From positions 145,979-209,978 of the forward strand of contig JABCPU010000082.1 in the NCBI GenBank assembly GCA_016800925.1: a stretch of 64,000 nucleotides of DNA, in the 5' to 3' direction. The notes below the pieces were generated by a model. The model had not been told where the DNA came from, did no database searches, and worked only from the letters and a program-made list of their open reading frames with translations. Origin of the DNA: Suillus spraguei. Its lineage: Eukaryota > Basidiomycota > Agaricomycetes > Boletales > Suillaceae. Numbering within the stretch: the first letter of the stretch is position 1; each line of letters starts with the position of its first letter. Below are positions 11,621 through 22,333 of the stretch, one piece after another. The translations under genes were made by a program, and so were the position numbers.

Positions 11621-12383
11621 TGTCATATACCATACTTCTAATCTCAGATCCAACCATATCCGTCAGATCCGATCATTCCATATCCGTCCGGTCCACAGAT
11701 CCTGTCCGGACCACCCATCCGAATGTGCTCACTTCTCGCACCTTAACTCCCTTGTGTATATCTGCGTCTATCTCCTTTCGTCATTCTCCTGTTCCGGTAT
11801 TCCGGCTGTTTATATTCCCGTCCTGTGTTACTGATCCGTTTCCTGTGTTCATTTCCGATTCATGCTTACTGATCTGCTGTGCATTAACTAATAGACTTCC
11901 GTTACACTTCGTACATAGCCCTCGGTCCCGGACCTGTTGATTATCCATCTCAGATACTTACAGTATATAAACCACTTGTAAATCTCCGTAGAACCTTAGT
12001 TTGAATATCATCTTAGATTCTGCTCATTCTGCTTCCTCCGGACTTAAGCCACTTTCTGCTCTAAGTCACCTTCCGAGACTTAGGATTGATTCCTATAGTC
12101 TATATCTCCGACTCTATCTTCGGATAGTCTATCTCCATTAGTTTCTAGTTAGGAACTCGTTCCAAAGCTAGTCTTAATCTTCGTTCCATTCTTATGTTCC
12201 GGATAACCTTCAGATGTATCATATCCGATACCTTCGAATGTCCGGATCCGTCACGCAACCCTTCCGGATCTTCGGACGAATAACTTCTCCCTGAAATAAG
12301 GGGCATTACTCAAGAAAGGGGCACAGTGCACGAACTGAGGCCAAAGCCCTTCGAATCTCTCTACCTTGAGTACGGTCTTAACA
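11621..12383 (+). repeat. Right LTR
   Basis: 763 bases, starting TGTCATATACC and ending CTTAACA, aligned end to end with the left LTR. It keeps the segment between the two ACTGATC repeats (11830-11836 and 11868-11874) that the left copy has lost. It is followed by the CACCT duplication at 12384-12388. Confidence 0.95.
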
Positions 12384-12857
12384 CACCTTCAAGTCTGCAG
12401 TATTTACAGCTGCTGCTAAGGCCCTCAAAGACAGCCACAAGACCAGTGGGGGTGCTCCAAAAACTGCAAAGTTGCTCGCGTTGTTGGGCCACTGTAAGTA
12501 GCATTTTTCCTCCATTTTCATGCTGATTTATTGTCTGCAGTTGAAGGCCAACTGTCTTGTTGTCCAAAAACTACGAGAGCTATCTGGATTTGGATGGGAT
12601 GAGATGAGAAAGATTATCATTGCCAGTGACAAAGTGTGGGATGATTACCTCAAAGTAAGCTTTCATATTTTGTTTATTTTTCGACTAAATTGCTGTTTAG
12701 GCTCATCCTGAAGCCAAAGTTTGGCATTCGACACCATTTCCCCTCTATGATGACATCATTGTGCTCATAGATGGGTGTCATGCCACAGGTGAAGGGGCAC
12801 TACATATCAATAGTGTTGGATGTGAGATGAGCCCTCCATGGCCAAGCACACTTGTTC

Positions 12858-13079
12858 TCAATGACGAGGATAATGTCTTTGTAGGTGAGGATGGTAGTCG
12901 TGCTGGGGAATCTTGTCACAATAGGGCAAGGTGGCCACTGCCACTGCAGCAGCTAGCACTGCAGCTCTCTTTCTGTGGGTGTGGGTTGCCTTAAGAGAGG
13001 CTTTGAGGGCCTTTCTCTTCCGTGATGAAGTCATACTAGTAGTAGTTGTAGAGCTGAGCAGCAAACTGATGGTTATCAT
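12858..13079 (-). pseudogene. Possible N-terminal stub of a Harbinger transposase
   Basis: A minus-strand frame includes MTSSRKRKALKASLKATHT followed by an Ala/Val-rich segment. A basic, alanine-rich start of this kind resembles the N-termini of fungal Harbinger transposases, and the position, facing the Myb-type gene from the other end of the element, fits. No catalytic part is present. This is a weak assignment based on composition and context. Confidence 0.3.
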
Positions 13080-13358
13080 TCATTATCTACATGTGTGACA
13101 GCATGTGACACCTATGGGAACATCCGTTTTGCTTCAATGTCTGTCCGTTTCAAAACGAAACGAGCGGTTGCCAAACGGGCCCATAGGTAAACTTCAATTT
13201 CTATCTACCTTTTTCGACACGTATCCACCTCTACCTTGCTTGTTTGAACTGGGGTTTAAATACCAGGTAAGTAAAGTGCCTGTGATAAAGCAGAGGCTTA
13301 AAAGGAAATCAAACCTCTATCATCATCACTGAACCGGTGAACAAATGAAAATGTCATA

Positions 13359-16300
13359 AGGTAGACTTCATCAAATGTCATGTGATTGTGACTACCTGTG
13401 ACACTTCGAACTTATCCCAGGATAAGGTCATGCCGAGTTGCTGAGAGACCAAACAAATGCCTTTAAAGGCATGCAAAGGCTTCCAGCAAAAGAGGTTATT
13501 ATGTGCAACTACTGACAAAGTTAGAATATACTGTGTGAAATGTAGTATTAGCATTAGTGTTAGCAACCTAGCCAGGCGCTAAGGAACTTGAGTGGTGTCT
13601 GCAATGGGCGCTCTATCAAGAGCGGTGGCCTGTGCGTATCGATCTCCTAACGCAGAGTGCGCTAGTTGCATTGGTCGGAGGTGGGCCTACGTGCTGTCTC
13701 ACGACCTACGTCACAGAGATGAGGTTCTTGACGATGATCAAGGGCATAGAAGTGATGAGCTTCTACAAAGTTCGAATAGTGACAATAAGATTATGAAAAG
13801 CTTATTGAAGGAAGTTCAGGGTCAAAGATCAAGTCAATTCAAGTTAGAGAAGTACAAAGGCTATCTGTGCGTATTTATACATAAGATTGAAGCAGAGCGT
13901 GAATACGTAAGTATTGCTAGATTAAGTATGAAGTCAGATAGCCAATAGGAAGACACATGCTCACAGATGAGTCAGAGGTGTATGAACCAATGAATGCACA
14001 CATGTGTGAAAGGGAGTCATAGGTGCAGAGCCAAAGGTATAAAAGGTACAAGCCAATGAGGTGACGCACGAGTCATAGGTAGATGCAAAGGAAAAGATAA
14101 AAGGAAATACGACACCAGACATAGTCCTTGAGCCAGAAGGCTGTTTGTGTGAACCAGGGGATAGCGCGTGTTGAAGCGCAGGGGAAGGCATCAAATGCGA
14201 CAGAGGCATTTGAGACGCATGAAGTGCAGGGAGCGCGAAGAGCATACATGAGCACAAGGGGTACTGGAAGAGTGCGTGTTTAGCAACGATGGAGGAGGCG
14301 AGCATAGGCAAGGTAGGGAGTGACGATGGCAAGCCAGACAAGATAGCGGAGGACGAGGATGGAGGCCTCATCAGGACGAGAGTAGGTGGCGATGCATAGG
14401 AGGAAAAATGATAGTAGGGGTGCAAGAAGGTGTTCTTGCAACAATTAGTAGAAGTTGTATATGTGCTGCATGAATAGACTAGTTGATGTCCCTTCAAATG
14501 GTTGGAGTCGGCATTACTCAGACTGCTACTGCAAATTCAGACCTCACCTACTACACCACCAAATGGCGCCAATGTCTGACAAACATAATTTTCCAGCTGC
14601 TCCCACCCAACATTCACACATGGTTTGCTGTATGTTAGCTTGAATTGAGTGACAGACAAATAGAGCAATGCTGCTCTGACCTACAGCGCCACATGTCGCT
14701 CACATGACTTGTCAAACCTCTGAGCAATGTTTGACTGCCACAGTGCAAGTGTTTGCTACAAAATGTTCCCACAGCATTCAATGTCGGGTGTTCCTTAGAT
14801 GTTTGACAAACATTAGTGTATGCTTGGGCCATGCCATTGGGACTATAGGGTTTACTATCGAGCAATGCACCATTTCTTTGTCATACAGACTGTACTGTAC
14901 AGTCACAACATTAATATCATGAACATGATGGCATTAAGGAGTGTGCAAGAGAATTACAGGCAAAGACAACGAGAATATGTAAGTAGTAGACTACCACATC
15001 AACTTTTCATGGATCGCTCTTTGCCAACCAACAGTGACTGAATCCAAACTCAGAGCTAATGAACCGCTGCCAGGGAATGTCTGGAGGTCTTGCTGAAGAC
15101 ATTCAGTGAAAAATCTGGAAATGAAGTTGAGAATTAGCGGTGTCAATTTTATCAATTGAAACATACTGTTTGATATAATCAGCGCGTGCTTGAGGAAACA
15201 CATGCTTTTGTCGAGCCTCGTCTTTAAGCTCGTCAAGAACCTTATCAAGGTACTCCCAATACTGGCTAAAAGACCAGGTGTGCTCCTCCGCATTACAGAC
15301 CTTAAGCTAGGGTTGAATTAAAAAAAATAAAAGACAAACACATACAACATAGCATAGATGAGTGACAATGGAGTGTGGTACCACAAGGAATAGGACACAG
15401 TGATAATATTGAGACAGCATAAGACAGCATGTGTGAATTTCCTGATGATAAGACAGGCCACAACAAAAAAATAGATGAACATGGAAGACTTGCGCAAGCA
15501 ATAAAACTGACTAATCATGTCTTGGCGCTACTTCATTAGCGCCATAGAAACCGCTCCGCACGGTCACAAGTCGGCATCGCCGACCCCTAGTGAATAAAGA
15601 GGAGCAAACAGGAAAAAGAAAGGAGACAAAACATCAACACAGCATGATGTGGTGGACACAATTGCGCCTGAGCTGGCAGTATCTCATGCTTATATATTGT
15701 AGATAGTTATCAGATACCTGTTCTTACTATCAAGCTTGTTGATTGCATAGAATGGAATTATGATGTCTAGAAGAATAATATAGACGAGCAAGTTCTAGCA
15801 GGCCGAGTCCACTATATCACACTTAGAGACAACATTCACAAGAAACGGCAAACAGATATCTTTGTCATTGAGCAGCTATAGTAGATTTTAACTCATGTAT
15901 AGTAAACCAATGCTCGACCTAAACAATATATGTGACAAACATCTAGGCAAACACCGCACAAATGTCTAGATCACTGTGTGTGACCTATGCTCCTAGCACG
16001 GTGTTCTACAGTGGCCGCTTGGACCCAAGCTCAGATATATTCCAAACATCTGGCAGACGTTTGACTAAACGTCTCACAAACAACTGGCGGCAGACATACC
16101 ACATTCAAACCAAGCTAACATATCACACGTGTCTGCCCGGTGTCGCCCCGGAGATCTCTCACAGGTCGTAATAATATTTGTATCAAATGTTCTTATTAGG
16201 TTACGGCCGTTTGGCGGTGTAACGGCACCCAGACACTTAACAACAAAAACTCAATTCCAAACTCGACTCTTTGATTTATGCATTTTTTACAATGCTTAAT

Positions 16301-16436
16301 TATGCGAGGCAGTATTCTACATATTTTAGCGTTAGCATATTGACTTGATGTTCCGTCTTCGAATAGAAATTGATTTTTTGGTGTTCTGTCGCGAGATTGT
16401 AACGATTTATCACGTGACATTTGATGAAGTCTACCT
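13359..16436. mobile_element. 3.1-kb element with 28-base inverted repeats and TA duplication
   Basis: The left end starts AGGTAGACTTCATCAAATGT at 13359 and the same 28 bases, with one mismatch, are found in inverted orientation ending at 16436. TA lies directly outside both ends (13357-13358 and 16437-16438). A TA duplication is typical of Tc1/mariner-type elements. No long coding region or recognisable DDE transposase is present inside. The only sizeable frame (13592-13948) and some short exon-like pieces on the minus strand near 15120-15300 (YWEYLDKVLDELKDE) are unidentified, so it is probably non-autonomous. Confidence 0.7.
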
Positions 16437-16603
16437 TAGTTAACTCTGTATTAGTAATTAGGTCAAGCGAAATTCAAAATTCGTATCATGTGACTCACCT
16501 GTGAGACTTGCCAGTTCATCCACGGGTCAAAGCAAGGATAACATACAGTAAGACGTATTAGTTTTAATAGTACTATCATTGTCCCCTGTATATACTTGCC
16601 TTG

Positions 16604-17050
16604 TAATGGATCCTGTCGCCGTCGCCCAACATGCCTACAATCCTTCTAGAAACACATGCCCTAATACTCAAGCGCAAAGCCCGAGAGCAGGGAAAACTTC
16701 GCCGTCGTCGTTTCATGTTGCTTATCACTTGTATAGTGGCTCAACTTAAGTATCAGCCCTGTATTACAGTCTCTTTGAAACCCCCCGGGAAAAAATACCA
16801 TACCACACCTCCGCTTTGACAGGCCATGTTTGGGTTCTGGAACTCATGACAGGTCATCCAGACAGGATCTGGCATAATCTGGGCGTGAATTTAGAAGTTG
16901 TTTGAAGAACTACTGCGAGTCCTGCGGGAGAATGGATTTGAGCAGTCTCGCAATGATGTTTCATTAGAGGAACAATTAGCTATTTTTTTATATACCTGCG
17001 TGACCAGTCTCTCAACTCGCCATGTTGGTGAGCGCTTCCAGCAAACATGA
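16604..17050 (+). pseudogene. Harbinger-type transposase, N-terminal fragment
   Basis: From MDPVAVAQHAYNPS near 16604 a frame with one early stop and a frame change reaches GHVWVLELMTGHPDRIWHN, then VFEELLRVLRENGFEQ, then VSLEEQLAIFLYTC and TRHVGERFQQT, stopping at TGA near 17048. This order is the conserved N-terminal region (DUF8040-like) that precedes the DDE domain of PIF/Harbinger transposases in mushrooms. The catalytic domain is absent, so it is a relic. It lies outside both inverted-repeat elements. Confidence 0.7.
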
Positions 17051-17777
17051 AATCAAAACTCTATAGTTCTGCCGCTGGTCGGCAGTCTAGGCCTTGTCTC
17101 ACAACGTGGTCGGTTCCCGTGATCATGGCGACCGCCACACTTGGGTCGAGTGCATTGCCCATGCAATTCACCTCCTTTAACTCACTGATTGGTCCGATCA
17201 TGATCCCCTGGAATGCTCCCCGCTCATCGACATTCAGCGTTTGACATTCCTTGTATTTTGATCGATACTGCTGCGCACTCATTCATTTCATGCATCGAGC
17301 TACCACCCTTGCAAACGTGCTGTGGTGCACATCGCTTATCATATCAGACGAAATCTAGCTATGATCACTGGCTCTCCCAACTTGAGTGTTCCAGTGTCTT
17401 CACAGAACAGGGTCCTCTCCACGCTATCCCTAGCCCTACTCATTATGGTTCCACCCAAATTTGATTCCCTCGATTCCCTGTCCTGCTCAGACAAACCACA
17501 GGTCCGCCAGCGATTTTTTTGGATGCATGAAGCGGTCTGCTCGATAGCTGTAAGCTTTTTCACCCTCCAAATGATTGTTGGCAATGGAGCTCCCGCCTTG
17601 TTTCTGATGGGAGCCGAGTGTTTGTAACTTACTGGAAAATCAGACTGATTGCGATTGCACATGCATGTTCTCCAATTATGCACATCAAAGTCATTTTCTC
17701 ATTTTCAGTTACAAACATGGTACACTACGTTGCACGAGGTAGTAGAAGTCGTAAGTAAAGAATGAATATTCGGGCCA
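17051..17777. other. Spacer with unassigned open frames
   Basis: Overlapping frames of 60-115 codons occur on both strands but none shows a known motif or consistent splice sites. I see no supported gene here. Confidence 0.4.
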
Positions 17778-19997
17778 CTACGCGTCCAAAAATATTTTTG
17801 AGAAATATTTCTTCGCGCCTTCTGCACCATGAACAATCGCACCAATCACTCCGTCCGGCCGTATCACAAACACCTTCGCCTGGCCAGCTTCCACGAGGTA
17901 AGCTGAATAAGCATGGCCCTCACGATCAACAAGAACGAGGTCAGCAGGAGATGCGACAGGCGTCACTGATGCTGATGATGGTAAAATGACTGTCAATCGC
18001 ACAACACTTTTGTCATATGCCTCCAGTGCATTCAAGATCGGGATAGCATCAGCAAGACTCGGCACGAACACAAGTACTGTATGGTACCAAGGTCTGTACA
18101 GACCAAAAAGCGTCGTCGCGTCACGCTCTGTGCGCCCCACCTGCAGCATATTGGGTGCATCAGGCGCCCTGTCCCCAGCCTCCAGGCACCCTTCGTCAAG
18201 CATTCTGTATGCGTTGGCAGGCTTCCTCTCGACTGAATTCACAAATTCATCGAGTACGATGTTACTAACTCGACAGTTGACACCGAGCATAGAAAGGATG
18301 GGACTTCGTCCGATAAACCCAACTTCGGATGTTACTGTCTTGTTGAGAATCGAGGTGGTCATCTCGAGCATCTCAGAGATCACAAGTAGACGCTCAGCAC
18401 TGTATGTCTCGAGAAGGGATTTGTCGGAGAACCCTTTCTCGACGAGCGCAAGCTTCCATCCTAGATTGAACTGGTGGAAGGCTCGATTAGTTGTAATACA
18501 CATATCCAAGATCCACCTGACTCACTGCATCTTGTACACCTGAATTGAGTCCCTGTTCCCGGATAAATGATCGTATATTAGTAACAATTGGATCAAACAT
18601 ACCTGACCACCCATTGGGCTGTGGATGCTTGGATATGCGTTAGCAGTAGTTAAAGGCATTCAAAGATAGTCATACTGGGCAGCGTCTACGACATAATGCA
18701 TGAGCACAGCCACACAAATCATATACAGAGCCCATACCTCCTGCAACAAACACTCGACCCTCGCCAAACTTATTCACCATCCGGATATTGGCCCTGGAAC
18801 CGATGAATGTGCATCGACACATACAGAAACACAAAACACACCGGAAGTCGCTCATCCAAACAACCTTGCTGAACATAATCTCCGCTGGTATTATCGATGC
18901 TATGGTCTCGAAGACAAGCTCTTCGTTCTCAGCGATCTTTGTCAGGTCTAGTTTGTGGCCGTAGAGGAAAAATTGCCAGCCGTCCTGACCAACTTCGTCT
19001 GTTGGACGCAATGAGAGGCTAAATATCGTCAATTTACACGTCTCTGAGCCTTAAGTGCACAAATTGTACATACCCTCGTTCATTAAAGTTTCCAAATTTG
19101 TGCCAATGCTTCAAGACTGTATTAGAACAGCTTTGCATGGAACATGTAGAAAGCAAACGTACCACTCTATCGAGGCCAGCGCCTGTCAAACGGATATCTC
19201 CAGTCACAATCCGGATATCATCTCTAGTCTCGCCCAAAAATGTGAGCCCAAGTTGCTTGCGCACGACGCCTACAAAGCCACCTTCAGTCTCGTTCATCAA
19301 TGTACTTAACTGCGTCTCACCTTTAGCACCATCAGCGCCAATGATCCACTTGGTATCAAAAGTCTCTGTTATGCTATCCTTTGTTATAATGGCAGTGACG
19401 CCCTGATCGGACTGCTCGAACGAACGCAGTTCGGTGCCCATCTCGACGGAACAAGATAACTTTTCTAGGTGGCGTCGCAAAATCACATCTAGGAGCTGTT
19501 GACCCATCAATTTCAGGGTATGCTGAAAAAACTCAAATCAGCATGAAGGTTTGATTAGGCGATGGTGATGCGCACGAATGGTATTGCTGGGGTATCTTCC
19601 ATAGGCGGGACCATTAATGAATCTTTCAGAGGTTCCAACGTCCCGAGCTTGTATAAACGAACGGGAGGGGCTGTTTTCCCCAAGCTATTGACTTCCGCAA
19701 CATCCAGGAAGTTGTAGAGTTCGAGGGAGCGCGGCTACATAGAGAATGCATTCAATGAGACCACGGGGCGATATGACAAGTGGATGTGTGACAAACCCAT
19801 ATTCCAGCACCACGCTGTCCAATGCGAGGGTGAGGGTCTTTATCGATGATGCGAACTGAGACGCCGTTTTGGAGAAGCGTCAACGCTGCCACCAGACCCA
19901 CTGGCCCAGCACCCACCTAACAAGTAATTCAGCGTTTGCAAACATGTGTCATAGGCAGATCACTTACAACTAGCACGGGAGGATGAACAGAATTCAT
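17778..19997 (-). CDS. FAD-dependent aromatic monooxygenase (phenol hydroxylase type)
   Basis: Predicted to use NADPH, O2 and FAD to hydroxylate an aromatic substrate; the substrate is unknown. The start ATG 19997 gives MNSVHPPVLV and splices (GTAAGT) into VGAGPVGLVAALTLLQNG, the dinucleotide-binding GxGxxG motif. Later exons give GQRGAGIW, then WIIGADGAKGETQLS (the DG motif), then RVFVAGG. Three very short exons spell GDAAHIHSPMGGQG and GLNSGVQDAFNLGWKLA, the second FAD-contact motif of the family. A C-terminal thioredoxin-like part (APNMLQVGRTERDATTLF ... FVIRPDGVIGAI) matches the dimerisation domain of phenol 2-monooxygenases. About ten exons and roughly 570 residues, normal for the family. 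No signal peptide. No pathway partners lie nearby. Confidence 0.9.
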
Positions 19998-22333
19998 ATA
20001 TAGCGCTGACACTGGCAGAAGGGTCGAATTCCAAGGGTTGGATCAGCATCTGGAGGGAAGCAGGTCGTTATAACATAGGCGCAAAGCCGATCAGAACTAC
20101 AGTAATGATCATTGATAATCTATGAGAGTAGTCACCTAATGGATGGTTGCCGGCGCTCCACGTTACGCATTCCATCAGAAAACGCTTGGATATATGCTGA
20201 CTGAACGGCCCGCGTAGATGCATTTCCATCATTTTTCACGCCACTGTACGTTTGTCTAGCTGACAAGCGAAATGAAAGCTAGCGCGGTATTGGGTTTCCT
20301 CCGAACAAACTTGCAGGTGCCTGGAAATGAGTCAGAAAGACAGATATCCCTTGATGCATATCTGATGATTACTGATACCCGAGTCAGGCCTCTGTAGAAG
20401 GGTTCCAGGGCTCGTACTGAACTTGCCAATACGAACATCGAAGTTACAAGTTGGTAATCATAGCCTCGAAGAACAGAGATTTGGATCCTGCAATGGTGAT
20501 AGTGCAACATTAGCAGGACAATTATATATGAATGTTATTTTAGTTCAGACAACCTAAAAGATGAGCAGATTCCATTGTAAGCGCCAGGATACCCCCGACC
20601 ACCTTGTAATGTTAACCCATCCGAGTAGAATGTTGATGGTCAGTTGTAATACTTACGAGAATCCCCCGGAAATTTCAAGTCTGAAATTTTGTCTTCGAAT
20701 TCATCAACATAGACGTCGAGAGGGGAAAAGAGCGCACGATTAAGACAGGATCCAGTGACTTCAAGAATATGGGGTGAGAAGAGGAAGTTAATGACGTCGT
20801 CAAAGTTTGTAGTCGCTCAGCCTGTCGATTTCCGGATAGTGTTCTCCTGCAATGCGATCCACGAAACCGTGAATTACAGGTCATCAATGCTGCGGATTAC
20901 AGTACAATGTTGGTGCTGCAGCGCTGAAGATCACTGCGCATGCACATGTTTGATCATCATGATAGTTGCATCAATAGCGTCAGTGATACACCGCTGACAA
21001 AGGCTTCTGCCTCCAAATCTCCGTGAACCAAAATGGGCCTTCCCGCGGCGCCTGATTGCAAATTTATCCCCAGACTCAACATAGGCCCATCAACGCAGAC
21101 CATCCGAATTTCGAACCAGATCAATGTACTCGATTATGGGCTTGGTAGGTAAATGACTATATGACAGGTTGCGGCTAAATTCAAGTTGCCGCTGCTCCAT
21201 GCATTCATAGTACTCATTTTCGACAAGTACTGTTCTCATGCACAAGGTGAATGACTTGATAGTGTTACTTGAATTATCAATTGGCTAAATTGTGCTTCCT
21301 CTTCCTATCCTTTCAAATCTTGTTTCCGGCGTAATCATTACCACAACCAGTCACGACCTTGACGGATATCGCTATTCGTTCAACTCAGCTCTGGTTCCTT
21401 GCAATACGGGAGGCCGGGACTTGATCCTCCTTACATCGGCAATGTACTCCCAGCTTTCGGAATTGTCGACGGCATGTTACAGATATTCTTCTTTCCCCAT
21501 TGTATGCATGCCTGGACAAGACAGTCATATATATGAGCCCTCTGGCATTCCAATCAACATCGCACTCCCAGTCATCAAAGCTCTTGCTGAAGAGAACGGA
21601 CTTACGATGACTGTATAGCTACTTGTCGCGGGCCAGCTTGCGCCTGCAGTAAACACGAACTTCAATTAATTTTTGATACGCTCTCATCAAGTTTCTCGAC
21701 TCTCGGGTTCTTGCGGCATTATGGGTCTTCATATTCATCACAGCTGCAGTACCTAGGCCTAATCGATCTTTGGGTGTGACAAATGGATTTTCACAGATGA
21801 TCGATCGTCTTGATTGTTCGCACTTTTGGCCCGGCGTTTGCTGGCATGATGTTCTCTTTCTTCATCCAGCAGTATCCTCGGTTTGCTTGGCTAATTTATT
21901 ATTTTTCGTCTTTTACTACTGCATTGCTCGCGTTGGGCCCATCCTTTTACTATCGTCAAAGATTGTAACCCATTCTATGCAATCTTTTTTCGACTCTACC
22001 GCAAATCATGCGCTCACAGATCTAGATAGATAGTTGTGCAATTGGCTGACTTACCGCTATAGTATACTAGGCCCTCATTTGTCTATATCACATGGCCATT
22101 AATGCTAGCTCGACTGCATCCGCAGGGAGTCCCATATCATGTTTGTCAGTCATGCGAACCGAGCCAGGTTCATCTGCCACGTTGAGCGCTGATCGACCAC
22201 TAATATTCCTACATGAGAAATATGTGGATCACCATGCTCATTGCTGGAATAAAATGAGTCTTATCTGTGGGACACATTCTTAAAGGGATGGAACCACGAC
22301 ATAAGTTTCCACGCCCTAACCAAACGCCCCACA
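19998..22333. other. 2.3-kb region with orphan coding-like exons, no clear gene
   Basis: Several pieces look like coding exons but do not form a gene I can name. On the minus strand, 20470-20270 has a clean intron (about 20322-20380) and reads ISVLRGYDYQLVTSMFVLAS and then FVRRKPNTALAF in one possible frame. Another minus piece near 20690-20880 includes HILEVTGSCLNRALFSPLD. On the plus strand, 21292-21618 ends with SGIPINIALPVIKALAEENG, and 21830-21970 has a hydrophobic piece FAGMMFSFFIQQYPRFAWLI. These may be remnants of broken genes. Confidence 0.3.

Larger units (their letters stand above)
4544..12383 (+). mobile_element. Ty3/gypsy chromovirus-type LTR retrotransposon (full length)
   Basis: The 7.84-kb element has LTRs at both ends that start with TG and end with CA, a polypurine tract before the right LTR, and gag, protease, reverse transcriptase, RNase H and integrase in gypsy order, followed by a chromodomain. 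The chromodomain places it among chromoviruses. Frames are broken many times by single-base gaps, several in short G/C runs, while the domain order is intact. It is therefore either a degraded copy or a good copy with base-calling errors. An additional gene runs antisense between pol and the right LTR. The sequence is strikingly rich in TCCG and CCGGA. Confidence 0.95.
4369..12994 (+). pseudogene. Myb/SANT-like DNA-binding protein gene interrupted by a retrotransposon
   Basis: The 5' piece starts at ATG 4369 and reads through WLSGDDATLLDSLKTF to the insertion point at 4543. The 3' piece resumes in the same frame at 12389 and continues with two introns (GTAAGT at about 12493, GTAAGC at about 12655), giving LRELSGFGWDEMRKII and VWDDYLKAHPEAKVWHS. 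The order W-x-x-x-D, a helical K/L-rich centre, then the conserved FGWDE...W..Y...HP matches Myb/SANT-like domains that accompany PIF/Harbinger transposases and are thought to bind element ends. The 7.8-kb LTR element sits within codons for the first helix region, so no normal product is expected. The C-terminal end after 12880 is uncertain. Confidence 0.75.
4147..13182. mobile_element. Harbinger-like DNA transposon, internally deleted and split by an LTR element
   Basis: The left end reads GGGCCCGTTCGGCAACTG at 4147 and the right end, on the other strand, reads GGGCCCGTTTGGCAACCG inward from 13182. The ends are perfect over the first nine bases and match at 16 of 18 positions overall. The 3-base sequence ATA lies directly outside both ends (4144-4146, 13183-13185), consistent with the 3-base target duplication of PIF/Harbinger elements. 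The cargo is a Myb/SANT-like gene on the plus strand and, near the right end, the short start of what could be the transposase gene on the minus strand; the DDE catalytic part is missing. Without the LTR retrotransposon the element would be only about 1.2 kb, so it is non-autonomous. Harbinger is inferred from ends, duplication size and the Myb-type partner gene. Confidence 0.7.

Noticed and set aside
15535..15600. GC-rich stretch with cggcatcgccgacc as a structured RNA
   Set aside because: No extended pairing, box elements or T-run terminator could be found.
16604..17050. Transposase fragment as the missing half of the 13359-16436 element
   Set aside because: It lies outside the inverted ends and its TA duplication, and it is of Harbinger type while the element has a TA duplication.
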